Shown: piece after piece, positions 8,384 through 16,573 of the stretch
Layout of the letters: every line of letters begins with the position of its first letter
Position numbering within the stretch: position 1 is the first letter of the stretch
DNA from: Streptomyces sp. man185
GTDB taxonomy: Bacteria; Actinomycetota; Actinomycetes; Streptomycetales; Streptomycetaceae
NCBI GenBank assembly: GCA_002551355.1
Contig: NTHE01000074.1
Span: forward strand, 1-35,586
Reading direction: 5' to 3'
Length of the DNA: 35,586 nt
Translations under genes and position numbers: made by a program
Notes under the pieces: model-generated
Told to the model about the DNA's origin: nothing
The model's database searches: none
What the model saw: only the letters and a program-made list of their open reading frames with translations

Positions 8384-9999
8384 TGACGGACTCGCAGGCC
8401 CCTGACGCCCCTCTCGGTACGAACCCCGTGGCGGTCGCCCCCGCCGGGGTGCGCACCGCCGCCGACGTGGTCACCCCCGAGGTGATCGCCCAGCTGACCC
8501 GCGGCGTCGTCGGGTCGGGCCGTACGGCCAACCACACGCCCTTCACCGGGGAGAAGCTGGCCGACCTGCCCGAGTCCACCCCCGAGGACGTCGCCACCGC
8601 CTTCGACCGGGCCCGAGCCGCCCAGCCCGTCTGGGCCGCCGTCCCCGTACGGCAGCGGGCCGCCGTCCTGCTGCGCTTCCACGACCTCGTCCTGAGCCGC
8701 CAGTCCGAGGTCCTCGACCTCATCCAGCTGGAGACCGGCAAGGCCCGCCTGCACGCCCACGAGGAGGTGCAGGCCGTCGCCGTCGCCGCCCGCCACTACG
8801 GGCGCAAGGCCGCCTCCTACCTCAAGCCCCGCCGCCACACCGGCGTCGTCCCGACCCTCACCAAGGTCACCGAACTGCGTCAGCCGCGCGGGGTCGTCGG
8901 CCAGATCGCCCCCTGGAACTACCCGCTGGAGCTCTCCGTGGGCGACGCGCTGCCCGCGTTCGTCTCCGGCAACGCCGTCGTGATGAAGCCCGACACCGAG
9001 ACCGCGCTCACCGCGCTGTGGGCCCGCGACCTGCTGATCGAGGCCGGACTGCCCGCCGAGGTCTTCCAGGTCGTCCTCGGAGAGGGCCCGGTCGTCGGCC
9101 CCGAGGTCGTCAGCCGCGCCGACTACGTCTCCTTCACCGGCTCCACCCGCACCGGCCGCGAGGTCGCCGTCGGCGCGGCGGGCCGCCTGGTCGGCGTCTC
9201 CCTGGAGCTCGGCGGCAAGAACGCCATGCTCGTCCTGAAGGACGCCGACGTGGAGAAGGCAGCCGCCGGAGCCGTCCGGGCCTGCTTCTCCTCCGCCGGA
9301 CAGCTCTGCATCTCCATCGAGCGGCTGTACGTCCACGAGTCGATCGCCGACGACTTCGTGCAGCGCTTCGCCACCCGGACGAAGGCCATGCGGCTCGGCA
9401 ACTCCCTCGCGTACGGAGCCGACATGGGCTCCCTCGTGGGCGAGCGCCAGTTGGAGACCGTCACCCAGCACGTCGCCGAGGCTGTCGAGAAGGGGGCGAC
9501 CCTCGTCGCGGGCGGCGTCGCCCGACCCGACATCGGCCCGCTGTTCTACGAGCCGACCATCCTCGACGGGGTTCAGTCCCCGATGGCCGTCTGCACCGAG
9601 GAGACCTTCGGCCCCGTCGTCGCGATCTACCGCTTCAGCGACGAGGACGAGGTGATCGCGCTGGCCAACGCCACCCCGTACGGCCTCAACTCCAGTGTCT
9701 GGACCACCGACTCCAGGCGCGGCCACCAGGTCGCCGCCCGGCTGCGCACCGGCACCGTCAACATCAACGAGGGGTACGCCCCCGCCTACGGCAGCGTCCA
9801 GTCCCCGATGGGCGGCATGAAGGAGTCCGGCCTCGGCCGGCGGCACGGCTCCGAGGGCATCCTCAAGTACACCGAGGCCCAGACCGTCGCCCAGCAGCGG
9901 CTGATCCCGCTCGCGCCCGCCTTCGGGATGGACGACGAGAAGTACGCCGCGTTCATGACGAGCAGCCTCAAGGCGATGAAGGCGTTCCGGCTGCGTTGA
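8383..9999 (+). CDS. Aldehyde dehydrogenase, succinic semialdehyde type
   Basis: Protein of 538 residues of the NAD(P)-dependent aldehyde dehydrogenase superfamily. The catalytic cysteine is Cys309 in SAGQLCISIERLYV and the general base is Glu275 in LELGGKN. The cofactor-binding region carries PWNYPLELSV and KPDTETALTALWA, and ETFGPVV plus GGMKESGLGRRHG close the fold. The length and the ISIERLYV signature fit the GabD2-like enzymes of actinobacteria, which oxidise succinic semialdehyde to succinate in GABA catabolism. Substrate cannot be read with certainty from sequence. It is followed 79 bases later by a flavoprotein gene in the same direction, so the two are probably one operon. The start has no Shine-Dalgarno and may be leaderless. 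Confidence 0.9.
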   Translation: MTDSQAPDAPLGTNPVAVAPAGVRTAADVVTPEVIAQLTRGVVGSGRTANHTPFTGEKLADLPESTPEDVATAFDRARAAQPVWAAVPVRQRAAVLLRFHDLVLSRQSEVLDLIQLETGKARLHAHEEVQAVAVAARHYGRKAASYLKPRRHTGVVPTLTKVTELRQPRGVVGQIAPWNYPLELSVGDALPAFVSGNAVVMKPDTETALTALWARDLLIEAGLPAEVFQVVLGEGPVVGPEVVSRADYVSFTGSTRTGREVAVGAAGRLVGVSLELGGKNAMLVLKDADVEKAAAGAVRACFSSAGQLCISIERLYVHESIADDFVQRFATRTKAMRLGNSLAYGADMGSLVGERQLETVTQHVAEAVEKGATLVAGGVARPDIGPLFYEPTILDGVQSPMAVCTEETFGPVVAIYRFSDEDEVIALANATPYGLNSSVWTTDSRRGHQVAARLRTGTVNINEGYAPAYGSVQSPMGGMKESGLGRRHGSEGILKYTEAQTVAQQRLIPLAPAFGMDDEKYAAFMTSSLKAMKAFRLR

Positions 10000-10078
10000 C
10001 CGCCCGGAGGGCGCAGCGACTCCGGAAGGCCGCAGCGACTTCCGCCCTGTTCGTACCGATTCCGTTCCGAGGAGTGCC

Positions 10079-11959
10079 ATGTCCCAGGACAGCCCTGCCC
10101 AGAAACAGGCCGTGAGCCATGTCCCGGCCGAGGACGACGCCGCGTACGACTACGACGTCCTGGTCGTCGGCTCGGGCTTCGGGGGCGCGGTGTCGGCGCT
10201 CCGGCTGACCGAGAAGGGCTACCGCGTCGGCATCCTGGAGGCGGGCCGCCGCTTCACCCCCGGCACGCTCCCCAAGACCTCCTGGGACCTGAAGAACTAC
10301 CTCTGGGCCCCCGCCCTCGGCCTCTTCGGCATCCAGCGCGTCCACCTCCTCGGCAACGTCATGGTGCTCGCCGGGGCCGGGGTCGGCGGCGGATCGCTCA
10401 ACTACGCCAACACGCTGTACGTGCCGCCCGCCCCGTTCTTCGAGGACCGCCAGTGGGCCTCGATCACCGACTGGCAGGACGAGCTGAAGCCGTACTACGA
10501 CCAGGCCCGCCGGATGCTCGGGGTCCGCCTCAACCCGACCATGACCCCCTCCGACATCCACCTCAAGGCCGCCGCCGAGGCCATGGGCGTCGGCGACACC
10601 TTCCACCTGGCCCCGGTCGGCGTCTTCTTCGGCGACGGCAAGGATGCCGACGGCACCGCGAGGACCAAGGCCGGCGGTACCGTCCCCGACCCGTACTTCG
10701 GCGGCGCGGGCCCCGCCCGCAAGGCCTGCACCGAGTGCGGCGAGTGCATGACGGGCTGTCGGCACGGCGCGAAGAACACCCTCAACGAGAACTACCTCCA
10801 CCTCGCCGAGAAGGCCGGGGCCGTCATCCACCCGATGACCTCCGTCGTCGCCGTCACCGACGACCCCGAGGGCGGCTACCGGGTCCTCACCGTCCCCACC
10901 GACCGTCGCCGCAGGGCGAAGCCCACCAAGCTCCGCGCCCGCAAGGTCGTCGTCGCGGCGGGCACGTACGGCACCCAGACCCTGCTGCACTCCATGAAGG
11001 ACCGGGGGCTGCTGCCCCGGCTCTCCGCGAAGCTCGGCGAGCTGACCCGCACCAACTCCGAGGCGCTGGTCGGCTCCCAGACCAGCGACCGCCGGTACCG
11101 CAAGAAGCACGGCATCGCCAAGGCCGACTTCTCCCAGGGCGTCGCGATCACCTCCTCGATCCACCCGGACGACAACACCCATATCGAGCCCGTCCGCTAC
11201 GGCAAGGGCTCCAACGCCATGGGCGCGATGTCGATCCTCCAGGTGCCCTACGGTGCCCATCGGGTGCGCGGCTGGCTCGCCAACATGGTCAAGCACCCCA
11301 CTCTCGCCGCCCGTTCACTCTCCAACCACCACTGGTCCGAGCGCACGATCATCGGCCTCGTCATGCAGTCGCTGGACAACTCCCTGACGACGTACCGCAA
11401 ACCGGGCGGCATCGGCAAGGGCCTGCTCACCGCCCGCCAGGGCCACGGCGCGCCCAACCCGACCCAGATCCCGGAAGCCACCCGCAGCGCCTCGCTCCTC
11501 GCGGAGGAGATCAACGGCTTCGCCGGCTCCAACGTGGGCGAGCTGATGGGCACCCCGCTGACCGCCCACTTCCTCGGCGGCTGCCCGATCGGCGCGAGCG
11601 CGGAGGAGGGCGTCATCGACCCGTACCACCGCCTCTACGGCCACCCCGGCATCAGCGTCGTCGACGGCTCCGCGGTCTCGGCCAACCTGGGCGTCAACCC
11701 CTCGCTGACCATCACCGCCCAGGCCGAGCGCGCGATGTCCTTCTGGCCGAACAAGGGCGATGCGGACCCGCGCCCGGAGCAGGACGCGGCCTACGAGCGG
11801 CTCACTCCCGTCGAGCCGCTCGCGCCCGCCGTGCCGAAGGACGCGTTCGGCGCGCTGAAGCTGCCGTTCCTGGGCATCCCCGTGGTGCCGCCGAAGGGGA
11901 CGGCGGAGGCGGGGGCCGAGGTGAAGGGCGTCGGGAACACCCCCGTACCCAATCCGTGA
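10079..11959 (+). CDS. GMC-family flavoprotein oxidoreductase (cholesterol-oxidase-like)
   Basis: Protein of 626 residues, starting at ATG behind GAGGAG (10069-10074). The FAD-binding GSGFGG loop is at 31-36, followed by the GMC signature LAGAGVGGGSLNYAN and the C-terminal active-site region TAHFLGGC and NPSLTITAQAERAM. It belongs to the ChoD-like branch that oxidises alcohols or sterols using FAD; the true substrate is unknown. Unusually, Cys217, Cys220, Cys223 and Cys227 form CX2CX2CX3C, the spacing of a ferredoxin [4Fe-4S] motif. No signal peptide is seen, so it is probably cytoplasmic or membrane-associated. It likely shares a transcript with the dehydrogenase upstream, which could receive the aldehyde it makes; that link is inference. 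Confidence 0.88.
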   Translation: MSQDSPAQKQAVSHVPAEDDAAYDYDVLVVGSGFGGAVSALRLTEKGYRVGILEAGRRFTPGTLPKTSWDLKNYLWAPALGLFGIQRVHLLGNVMVLAGAGVGGGSLNYANTLYVPPAPFFEDRQWASITDWQDELKPYYDQARRMLGVRLNPTMTPSDIHLKAAAEAMGVGDTFHLAPVGVFFGDGKDADGTARTKAGGTVPDPYFGGAGPARKACTECGECMTGCRHGAKNTLNENYLHLAEKAGAVIHPMTSVVAVTDDPEGGYRVLTVPTDRRRRAKPTKLRARKVVVAAGTYGTQTLLHSMKDRGLLPRLSAKLGELTRTNSEALVGSQTSDRRYRKKHGIAKADFSQGVAITSSIHPDDNTHIEPVRYGKGSNAMGAMSILQVPYGAHRVRGWLANMVKHPTLAARSLSNHHWSERTIIGLVMQSLDNSLTTYRKPGGIGKGLLTARQGHGAPNPTQIPEATRSASLLAEEINGFAGSNVGELMGTPLTAHFLGGCPIGASAEEGVIDPYHRLYGHPGISVVDGSAVSANLGVNPSLTITAQAERAMSFWPNKGDADPRPEQDAAYERLTPVEPLAPAVPKDAFGALKLPFLGIPVVPPKGTAEAGAEVKGVGNTPVPNP

Positions 11960-11979
11960 TCTTGCCCAATCCGTGATCT
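11948..11979. repeat. 15-bp direct repeat across the GMC stop codon
   Basis: CCCAATCCGTGATCT occurs at 11948-11962 and again at 11965-11979, a period of 17. The first copy contains the stop codon at 11957-11959. It looks like a small slippage duplication. A further pair of GACAACTGT (11987-11995 and 12027-12035) lies in the leader of the next gene and could be a regulator site, but nothing else supports that. Confidence 0.7.
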
Positions 11980-12077
11980 CGGCGAGGACAACTGTTCGGG
12001 GAGCTGCGCGGTCCAACCCGTACCGCGACAACTGTCACAGCAGCCCCACAGCTCCTGCCGAGTACCAGAGGTCCCCG

Positions 12078-13820
12078 ATGACTCGCTTCATCCCGAGAAC
12101 CGCGCTGCGCCGTGCAGCCGGCTCGCTCGCCGCCGCAGGCCTGCTGGCCGCGGCCTCGCTCGCCGGGGCGGCCGCCCCGGCGCAGGCCGCGGACACGCCG
12201 GTGTTCACGCTCGGCGGCCCGGCCGAGACCGGCCTGCACCCGTATCCGGAGAGCGGCCGGCCGAAGGCGTCCAAGGTCGAGATCGGCCTCGACAGCCCGT
12301 CCGAGGACGCGGAGAACGGCGGCTTCGACGGCGATTTCACGCTCACCTTCGACCTCAGCGGCGTCGCGGGCGTCGCCGACGTGAGGTTCGACGGTGAGTC
12401 GAGCCCGGACTGCGAGATCACCGGCACGAAGGCCGTCTGCGAGGACTGGGGCATCCGGCCCGGCCCCCAGCCCGCCGCCGACCTTCTCGTCACCGCCGCC
12501 GACGGCAGCGAGAACGGCGCCACCGGAACGATCACGGTGACCGGCCAGGCGGACGGGGCCACCTTCACGCCGTTCACCACCCGGCTCACGGTCGGCGGTC
12601 CCGACCTCGTGATGGAGCGGCTGCCGTTCAGGACGGAGCTGACCCCGGGGGACGAGCAGCAGGCCCCGATCACCTTCGCCAACCGCGGCACCAGGGACGC
12701 CGACGGCGTCCTGCTCACCCTGCGGTACTCGCGCGGCCTGGACATCCCGCAGCGCTACTCCAACTGCGAGTACACCGAGGACGGCCCGGGCCTGCCGGAC
12801 TTCGCCTCGACCACGGCGCTCTGCTCCGTCGAAGGAGCCTTCGAGGCGGGCGAGACGTACACGCTGGCCACCCCGCTGACGCTGGAGGCCACGACGCGGG
12901 CCTACTACGACACCTTCCTCTACCGCATCCAGGAGGACAGCGCGGCCCAGCGCGCCGCCCAGCGTGCGGGCGCCCCTTTCGAGCGAGGCACCGGCGGCGT
13001 GCTGAAGGCGGTCCCGGCGAAGAAGGGCCCCGCGGGCCGGAGCACGGATCTCACCCCGGGTGACAACCAGCAGGAGGCCGACTTCCGTACGGAGAACACG
13101 GCCGACTTCGTGGCGTACGGCGACAAGGTGGCCGGGGCGGAGGGCTCCACGGTCAAGGCCGACATCGGCTTCCGCAACGAGGGTCCCGCGTGGATCGGCC
13201 ACCTCCGCTCCGGTGAGGACGTCGCCACCGTCGACTTCACCGTCCCGCAGGGCGCGTCGGTCACCGCGAAGCCGGAGCGCTGCCGCGCGGTGACGGCCGA
13301 CGGCACGTACCGCGAGGACCAGAAGAGCCCCGCGCCGCGCTACGTCTGCGACACCTCGATGACCGTGCGGGACGGGGCCGGCCTCGACCTGCCCTTCGAG
13401 CTGCGGATCGACAAGGCCATGGTCGGCGCGAGCGGCGAGGTGACCGTACGCGACATCTCGCTGCGGAACCCGAAGCTCCCGTTCGACCCGAAGCCCGCCA
13501 ACAACACGGCGTACCTGATCCTGAACGGTGAGGGCGGCGGCGACGACTCCGACGGCACGGACGGCGGCTCCGGCGAGCCGTCCACCCCGCCGACCTCGGC
13601 CCCGGACCCGGAGGAGAGCCCGTCCGGCACCCCCGGCCCCTCGGCCTCCACCACCTCCGGCGGCAGCTCGGCGGGTACGACCGGAGGCTCCGGCGGCGGG
13701 GGCGGCCTCGCCTCGACCGGATCGATCGCCCTGATCGCCTCGGGCACGGCGGCCGTGGCGCTGGCGGCGGGCCTGGTGCTGTTCACGGCGGCACGGCGAC
13801 GGGCCGCGCGCCACGGCTGA
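12078..13820 (+). CDS. Secreted surface protein with LAxTG sortase signal
   Basis: Protein of 580 residues. ATG 12078 is chosen because AGAGG (12067-12071) sits 6 bases before it and it begins directly with a signal peptide; the frame is open further upstream without such support. The signal peptide has Arg residues, a hydrophobic core and a likely AQA cleavage after residue 37. The mature part holds beta-rich modules of the DUF11/COG1361 kind, with two LTPGD(E/N)QQ units, and cysteine pairs that could form disulphides. A Ser/Thr/Pro/Gly linker leads to LASTG (544-548), a hydrophobic helix and RRRAARHG. LAxTG is the substrate motif of Streptomyces class E sortases, so the protein should be covalently linked to peptidoglycan. 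Its role on the surface is not known. Confidence 0.9.
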   Translation: MTRFIPRTALRRAAGSLAAAGLLAAASLAGAAAPAQAADTPVFTLGGPAETGLHPYPESGRPKASKVEIGLDSPSEDAENGGFDGDFTLTFDLSGVAGVADVRFDGESSPDCEITGTKAVCEDWGIRPGPQPAADLLVTAADGSENGATGTITVTGQADGATFTPFTTRLTVGGPDLVMERLPFRTELTPGDEQQAPITFANRGTRDADGVLLTLRYSRGLDIPQRYSNCEYTEDGPGLPDFASTTALCSVEGAFEAGETYTLATPLTLEATTRAYYDTFLYRIQEDSAAQRAAQRAGAPFERGTGGVLKAVPAKKGPAGRSTDLTPGDNQQEADFRTENTADFVAYGDKVAGAEGSTVKADIGFRNEGPAWIGHLRSGEDVATVDFTVPQGASVTAKPERCRAVTADGTYREDQKSPAPRYVCDTSMTVRDGAGLDLPFELRIDKAMVGASGEVTVRDISLRNPKLPFDPKPANNTAYLILNGEGGGDDSDGTDGGSGEPSTPPTSAPDPEESPSGTPGPSASTTSGGSSAGTTGGSGGGGGLASTGSIALIASGTAAVALAAGLVLFTAARRRAARHG

Positions 13821-13915
13821 CCCGGCGCAGAAGCGGCAGCGGTAGCGGTAGTGGCACAGGGCTGAGAGCGGAGAGCGGCGGAGGAGGGAGCAGGCCTCCG
13901 CCCGGAGACGTTCCG

Positions 13916-13952
13916 ATGCGGCCGACCCGGGCGTCCCCGGGGTCGGCCGCAT
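13916..13952. terminator. Strong hairpin after the surface protein gene
   Basis: ATGCGGCCGACCC and GGGTCGGCCGCAT form a perfect 13-bp stem around an 11-nt loop. It lies between the convergent surface protein and chorismate mutase genes, so it probably ends transcription from the left and perhaps from both sides. Confidence 0.75.
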
Positions 13953-14218
13953 ATGGGGTGACCAGGCTGCTGTCCCCTGCGGACCGGTCACATACGCCGG
14001 GTCGTGGTCCCACGACGCACCTGCAGTACGTCACACTCCCCGGCGGAGCCACGCGTGGTTTCCTACCGACGCCGCCCCTGGTTGGCACGGACATCAGGAC
14101 CAACGAAGGCACCGCGCCCCTGGTCACGCGCCGTACGGGTGAGACGGGCCCCGAACGCAGATACGGCCCGTGCGCGGCAGGTGGAGAACCGTTCCGTCCG
14201 CGCGCCGCCCACCGGGCC
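13953..14218. other. Non-coding stretch, no gene seen
   Basis: Between the hairpin and the stop of chorismate mutase I find no frame with a credible start, codon bias or recognisable protein. It may be the 3' region of the chorismate mutase transcript. No tRNA or clear hairpin was noticed. Confidence 0.5.
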
Positions 14219-14515
14219 TCACACCCGGCCGCGGCACAGCTCCAGGAGCGTCATCGCCAGCGCGGTGCCCGGCTTGCCCAGCGCGTCCCTGTAGTGGCCG
14301 AGCACGGCGGTCTCCCGGGACAGGTTGACCCGGCGGCCGCCCGAGGTGATCCGGGCCTCCTGGATCACCGCCGAGACGGCCATCCGCTCCTGGACGAGGC
14401 CGATGATCCGGTCGTCGAGGGCATCGATGCGCTCGCGGGCGCCGCCGATCAGAGAGGCGGCCTCGTCGGTGTGGGCGCCGGTGGCCGTGGCGGTGTCCGT
14501 GGTGCTGCTGCTCAT
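14219..14515 (-). CDS. Chorismate mutase, AroQ type
   Basis: Protein of 98 residues, starting with ATG behind GGGAG with an 8-base spacer. The core ARERIDALDDRIIGLVQERM, then SAVIQEAR and VNLSRE, match the helical AroQ chorismate mutases: Arg in the first helix, the DRxIxxL(V/L)xxR pattern and the Lys/Arg and Glu of the active site. It converts chorismate to prephenate, the first step toward Phe and Tyr. The enzyme is monofunctional; no prephenate dehydratase or dehydrogenase is fused. It is preceded by a leader with a small aromatic-rich reading frame and a GC hairpin, so it is probably regulated by attenuation (see those entries). The adjacent guaA is divergent. Confidence 0.88.
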   Translation of the reverse strand: MSSSTTDTATATGAHTDEAASLIGGARERIDALDDRIIGLVQERMAVSAVIQEARITSGGRRVNLSRETAVLGHYRDALGKPGTALAMTLLELCRGRV

Positions 14516-14573
14516 GGTGGTGACTCCCGGTGGGGTCGCGGCCCCCCGGAGCCATGGACCCGGACACGCGAGA

Positions 14574-14599
14574 CGCCCCGGGCCTGCTGGCCCGGGGCG
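14574..14599 (-). terminator. Attenuator hairpin upstream of chorismate mutase
   Basis: CGCCCCGGGCC, loop AGCA, GGCCCGGGGCG (read on the minus strand) is a perfect 11-bp GC stem. It stands 24 bases after the stop of the aromatic leader peptide and 58 bases before the chorismate mutase start. There is no U-run, which is common in Streptomyces. Its left arm contains CGGGCC, which can also pair with GGCCCG in leader codons 14-15, offering an antiterminator. A further stem-loop, TGCTTG/CAAGCA, occupies 14610-14630. Confidence 0.65.
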
Positions 14600-14623
14600 C
14601 CTGGAACGTTGCTTGTCAGTAGC

Positions 14624-14695
14624 TCAAGCAGCACGACCACGGCAGCCGGCGGGCCGGATGCCATAGGTAAAGACGAAGATCGTGTGCTGACGCAT
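14624..14695 (-). CDS. Aromatic leader peptide for chorismate mutase attenuation
   Basis: A 23-codon frame begins MRQHTIFVFTYG and ends in Ala-Ala-stop. Phe7, Phe9 and Tyr11 cluster in five codons, the pattern of leader peptides that sense the end products of the pathway. The codon after Tyr11 and its neighbour open a hairpin (14641-14662; GGCA, CCGG pairing with CCGG, TGCC), placed where a ribosome stalled on the aromatic codons would decide folding. There is no Shine-Dalgarno, but a promoter places transcription start on or just before the ATG, so the message is probably leaderless. Recognition rests on context and codon content. I do not recall this leader being described, although attenuation of other amino acid genes in actinomycetes is known. 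Confidence 0.6.
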   Translation of the reverse strand: MRQHTIFVFTYGIRPAGCRGRAA

Positions 14696-14702
14696 GGGGG
14701 AC

Positions 14703-14732
14703 AGTATGGCCCCGGTCCGCCGGCCCCCACAA
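14703..14732 (-). promoter_or_regulatory. Promoter of the chorismate mutase leader
   Basis: On the minus strand TTGTGG (14732-14727) and CATACT (14708-14703) are separated by 18 bases, a good fit to the housekeeping sigma (HrdB) consensus. Transcription would start about 6-8 bases on, at or next to the ATG of the leader peptide at 14695. Confidence 0.6.
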
Positions 14733-14772
14733 AACGGGGCCCGGATCGTGAGACGGGACGGGCACGGGCGTC

Positions 14773-14816
14773 CCCTCCGCCGACCCGGCGGAGGGTTCGC
14801 GCACGGCCGGTAGAAT
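14773..14816 (+). promoter_or_regulatory. Candidate guaA promoter with flanking inverted repeat
   Basis: TAGAAT at 14811-14816 is a good -10 box, giving a leader of about 36 bases before the guaA start. The -35 is poor. A 9-bp inverted repeat (CCCTCCGCC, 5-nt loop, GGCGGAGGG, 14773-14795) overlaps the place where a -35 would be and may be an operator. Confidence 0.4.
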
Positions 14817-14858
14817 CGGAAGAACCGACCCCCTTCACCACCGCCGGAAGGCCGCCCC

Positions 14859-16445
14859 GTGCCAGCAGCACCCCCCGCCGCCCCCGACGCCACGGCCGAC
14901 GTGGTCCTCGTCGTCGACTTCGGCGCGCAGTACGCCCAGCTCATCGCCCGCCGCGTCCGTGAGGCCCGGGTCTACAGCGAGATCGTCCCGTCCACCATGC
15001 CGGTGGCCGAGATGCTGGCGAAGAACCCGCGCGCGATCATCCTCTCCGGCGGCCCCTCGTCGGTGTACGCGGAGGGCGCGCCGTCCCTGGACCGCTCGCT
15101 GTTCGAGGCCGGGGTCCCGGTCTTCGGCATGTGCTACGGCTTCCAGCTGATGGCCACGACGCTCGGCGGCACGGTCGACGACAACGGGGCCCGTGAGTAC
15201 GGCCGTACCCCGCTGCACGTCACGAAGGCGGGCTCGACGCTCTTCGAGGGCACGCCCACCGAGCAGCCGGTGTGGATGTCGCACGGCGACGCCTGCTCGG
15301 CGGCCCCGGAGGGCTTCACCGTCACCGCCTCCACCGACGTGGTCCCGGTCGCCGCCTTCGAGAACGACGAGAAGAAGCTCTACGGCGTCCAGTACCACCC
15401 GGAGGTCATGCACTCGACCCACGGCCAGCAGGTCCTGGAGCACTTCCTCTACCGCGGCGCGGGCATCGAGCCGAACTGGACCACCACCAACGTGGTCGAG
15501 GAGCAGATCGCCCTCATCCGCGAGCAGGTCGGCGACAAGCGCGCCATCTGCGGCCTCTCCGGCGGCGTCGACTCCGCGGTCGCCGCGGCCCTCGTCCAGA
15601 AGGCCGTCGGCTCCCAGCTCACCTGCGTCTACGTCGACCACGGCCTGATGCGCAAGGGCGAGACCGAGCAGGTCGAGAAGGACTTCGTCGCCGCGACCGG
15701 CGCGAAGCTGAAGGTGGTCGACGCGGAGAAGCGCTTCCTCGACGCCCTGGCCGGGGTCTCCGACCCGGAGCAGAAGCGGAAGATCATCGGCCGCGAGTTC
15801 ATCCGTGTCTTCGAGCAGGCCCAGCTGGAGATCCTCCAGGAGGACGGACCCGAGGTCGCCTTCCTCGTCCAGGGCACGCTCTACCCGGACGTCGTCGAGT
15901 CCGGCGGCGGCAGCGGCACCGCCAACATCAAGTCCCACCACAACGTCGGCGGCCTCCCCGACGACATCGAGTTCCAGCTCGTCGAGCCGCTGCGCCAGCT
16001 GTTCAAGGACGAGGTCCGCATGGTCGGCCAGGAGCTGGGCCTCCCCGAGGAGATCGTCCAGCGCCAGCCGTTCCCCGGCCCCGGCCTCGGCATCCGCATC
16101 GTCGGCGACGTCACCAAGGACCGCCTGGACCTGCTCCGCGAGGCCGACGCCATCGCCCGCGAGGAGCTGACGGCGGCCGGTCTGGACCGCGACATCTGGC
16201 AGTGCCCGGTGGTCCTCCTCGCCGACGTCCGCTCGGTCGGCGTCCAGGGCGACGGCCGTACCTACGGCCACCCGATCGTGCTGCGCCCGGTCTCCTCCGA
16301 GGACGCCATGACGGCCGACTGGTCGCGGCTGCCGTACGAGACGCTGGCGAAGATCTCCACCCGCATCACCAACGAGGTCGCCGACGTCAACCGCGTCGTC
16401 CTCGACGTGACGAGCAAGCCGCCGGGGACCATCGAGTGGGAGTGA
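14859..16445 (+). CDS. guaA: GMP synthase (glutamine-hydrolysing)
   Basis: Protein of 528 residues, the usual length for single-chain GuaA. GTG start behind GGAAGG (14846-14851). It aminates XMP to GMP using glutamine and ATP, the last step of guanine nucleotide synthesis. The N-terminal class I amidotransferase has VVDFGAQYAQLIARRVRE, the nucleophile Cys92 in GMCYGFQL, and His180/Glu182 in YHPEVMHS. The ATP pyrophosphatase domain has the P-loop SGGVDS at 234-239, and the C-terminal dimer domain ends in DVTSKPPGTIEWE, a hallmark ending. All catalytic residues are present. Confidence 0.98.
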   Translation: MPAAPPAAPDATADVVLVVDFGAQYAQLIARRVREARVYSEIVPSTMPVAEMLAKNPRAIILSGGPSSVYAEGAPSLDRSLFEAGVPVFGMCYGFQLMATTLGGTVDDNGAREYGRTPLHVTKAGSTLFEGTPTEQPVWMSHGDACSAAPEGFTVTASTDVVPVAAFENDEKKLYGVQYHPEVMHSTHGQQVLEHFLYRGAGIEPNWTTTNVVEEQIALIREQVGDKRAICGLSGGVDSAVAAALVQKAVGSQLTCVYVDHGLMRKGETEQVEKDFVAATGAKLKVVDAEKRFLDALAGVSDPEQKRKIIGREFIRVFEQAQLEILQEDGPEVAFLVQGTLYPDVVESGGGSGTANIKSHHNVGGLPDDIEFQLVEPLRQLFKDEVRMVGQELGLPEEIVQRQPFPGPGLGIRIVGDVTKDRLDLLREADAIAREELTAAGLDRDIWQCPVVLLADVRSVGVQGDGRTYGHPIVLRPVSSEDAMTADWSRLPYETLAKISTRITNEVADVNRVVLDVTSKPPGTIEWE

Positions 16446-16482
16446 CCTTCCCCGCCACCTGAGAGCCCCCAGGTCAAGGCCG

Positions 16483-16514
16483 ATGCCGTCGCTCATTCGT
16501 TTGGGCGGCGGCAT
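16483..16514 (+). terminator. Hairpin after guaA
   Basis: ATGCCGTCGCTC and GGGCGGCGGCAT pair over 12 bp with two G-U pairs, around the loop ATTCGTTT, 37 bases after the guaA stop. It probably ends the guaA transcript. Confidence 0.6.
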
Positions 16515-16536
16515 TGTCGTATCGGATGGGTACGCT
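16514..16536 (+). promoter_or_regulatory. Promoter-like motif resembling RecA-NDp (PafBC) sites
   Basis: TTGTCG (16514-16519), 11 bases, then TACGCT (16531-16536). The mycobacterial DNA-damage promoter RecA-NDp is TTGTCRGTG-N8-TANNNT, so the first six bases, the spacing and the -10 fit but the GTG part reads TAT. It would start transcription about 30 bases before the Uma2 pseudogene. Confidence 0.35.
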
Positions 16537-16573
16537 GAGTGAAGAGACGAGACTTCGGCGTAGGGGAGCAATC

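Noticed and set aside
13783..14127. 114-codon minus-strand frame after the surface protein gene
   Set aside because: No ribosome binding site, no family resemblance, and it reads through the terminator hairpin.
14613..14635. TTGTCAGTA motif as another damage promoter
   Set aside because: The base set where TANNNT should be reads AGCACG, and it lies in the leader of a minus-strand gene.
14835..16571. 578-codon minus-strand frame opposite guaA
   Set aside because: Shadow of guaA with low-complexity Val/Asp/Gly composition.
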